A stretch of DNA of 64,000 bases from contig NC_054880.1 of NCBI RefSeq assembly GCF_018320785.1, forward strand, positions 1,170,327 through 1,234,326, read 5' to 3'. Made by a program: the position numbers and the translations under genes. Under the pieces are notes generated by a model, which was not told where the DNA came from, searched no databases, and saw nothing but the letters and a program-made list of their open reading frames with translations. This stretch comes from Cheilinus undulatus (taxonomy: Eukaryota > Chordata > Actinopteri > Labriformes > Labridae). Below, piece after piece: positions 63,464 to 64,000 of this stretch (its first letter is position 1; the number at the start of each line of letters is the position of its first letter).

Positions 63464-63649
63464 GTCCCCTCCACGGACGCTGCCATCTTGAATTTTTGCA
63501 TTTTGCATGTTTCTAAGGCGCCACAGAAGCGAACAGTGGAATTTAAAAAAAAAAAAAAAAAAAGTGTAACTGTTATTTGGTCGCTGCTGTGGGGCCATAG
63601 AAACATCCAAAATGCAAAAATTCAAGATGGCGGTGTCCGTGGAGGGGAC
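63464..63649. mobile_element. Hairpin-forming repeat with ~75 bp inverted arms
   Basis: Arm 63464-63537 (GTCCCCTCCACGGACGCTGC...) is the inverted copy of 63569-63649, separated by a poly-A loop. The open frames on both strands are products of this symmetry, not genes. Confidence 0.65.
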
Positions 63650-63759
63650 ACACTCAAGAATAAGATTAAAACAAGAAAAAAATTGAGTTGAAGGAGAAAG
63701 ATCAGACTCCTTTAATAAAATTTTGGTTTTTGTTTTTGTGACAAAAATGAGAGAGGAAA

Positions 63760-63796
63760 AACAAACAAACAAACAAACAAACAAACAAACAAAAAA
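63760..63796. repeat. (AAAC)n microsatellite
   Basis: About nine AAAC units. Confidence 0.85.
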
Positions 63797-64000
63797 CCCA
63801 GCTATATGTATATCTCCATAGGTCCCCAGTTTGGCTGGGCTCCAGAAAGCTCTCCCCTTTATCCACACGGCCCTGTAAGCAGCCATGTAGACGTCCATAC
63901 TATCATTGAATATTTAGATTAGGGCTGTCATGATGTCAGATATTCACTTCACGATTATCGTGGGCAAAAATGTCACAATAATGATATTATCACGATATCA

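Overview
The window looks like teleost nuclear DNA. It is AT-rich, has split genes with GT-AG introns, carries several fish-type Tc1-like and MITE elements, tRNA-derived SINEs and LINE remnants, and holds long tetranucleotide and minisatellite arrays. Species cannot be called from the sequence alone; a percomorph-type fish is a guess from the gene family present.

The recognisable genes in 5,000-45,400 are all on the minus strand, so in transcription order they run TLR, lipocalin C, lipocalin B, lipocalin A. A complete Toll-like receptor of the fish TLR11 family (TLR22/23/'TLR13-like') occupies 36805-45344 in three coding exons, 942 residues, with the TIR domain split by two introns. About 1.1 kb downstream of its stop lies the start codon of the first of three tandem paralogous lipocalin genes: C 28197-35723 (213 aa), B 16586-23219 (218 aa), A 5054-7032 (220 aa). 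All three rebuild without stops or frameshifts in six coding exons with identical intron phases (0,2,1,1,1). They resemble the fish alpha-1-acid-glycoprotein-like family that includes tributyltin-binding proteins and the pufferfish saxitoxin/tetrodotoxin-binding proteins: secreted, glycosylated small-ligand binders.

The copies differ in informative ways. B has lost a CxxC pair and its TATA box, and carries a 2.37 kb LINE in intron 3 with a 10-bp target duplication. A has an odd extra cysteine. All three have Met where lipocalins normally have the Trp of the GxW motif.

Everything else is repeat-dominated: a 2.5 kb head-to-head inverted array of short tandem repeats (7600-10150), paired foldback MITEs (13830-15019), a dispersed repeat family with a variable purine-rich core (395, 23355, 34255), a Tc1-like element with ~200 bp inverted repeats (56069-57612), large CCAT arrays (48.9 and 50.5-51.2 kb), and several palindromic elements. 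At the right end two minus-strand exons (62385-62871) encode parts of SUEL-type galactose/rhamnose-binding lectin domains, part of a gene probably running off the window. No clearly new multigene system is visible; the most noteworthy units are the lipocalin cluster and the unusual inverted/foldback repeats.
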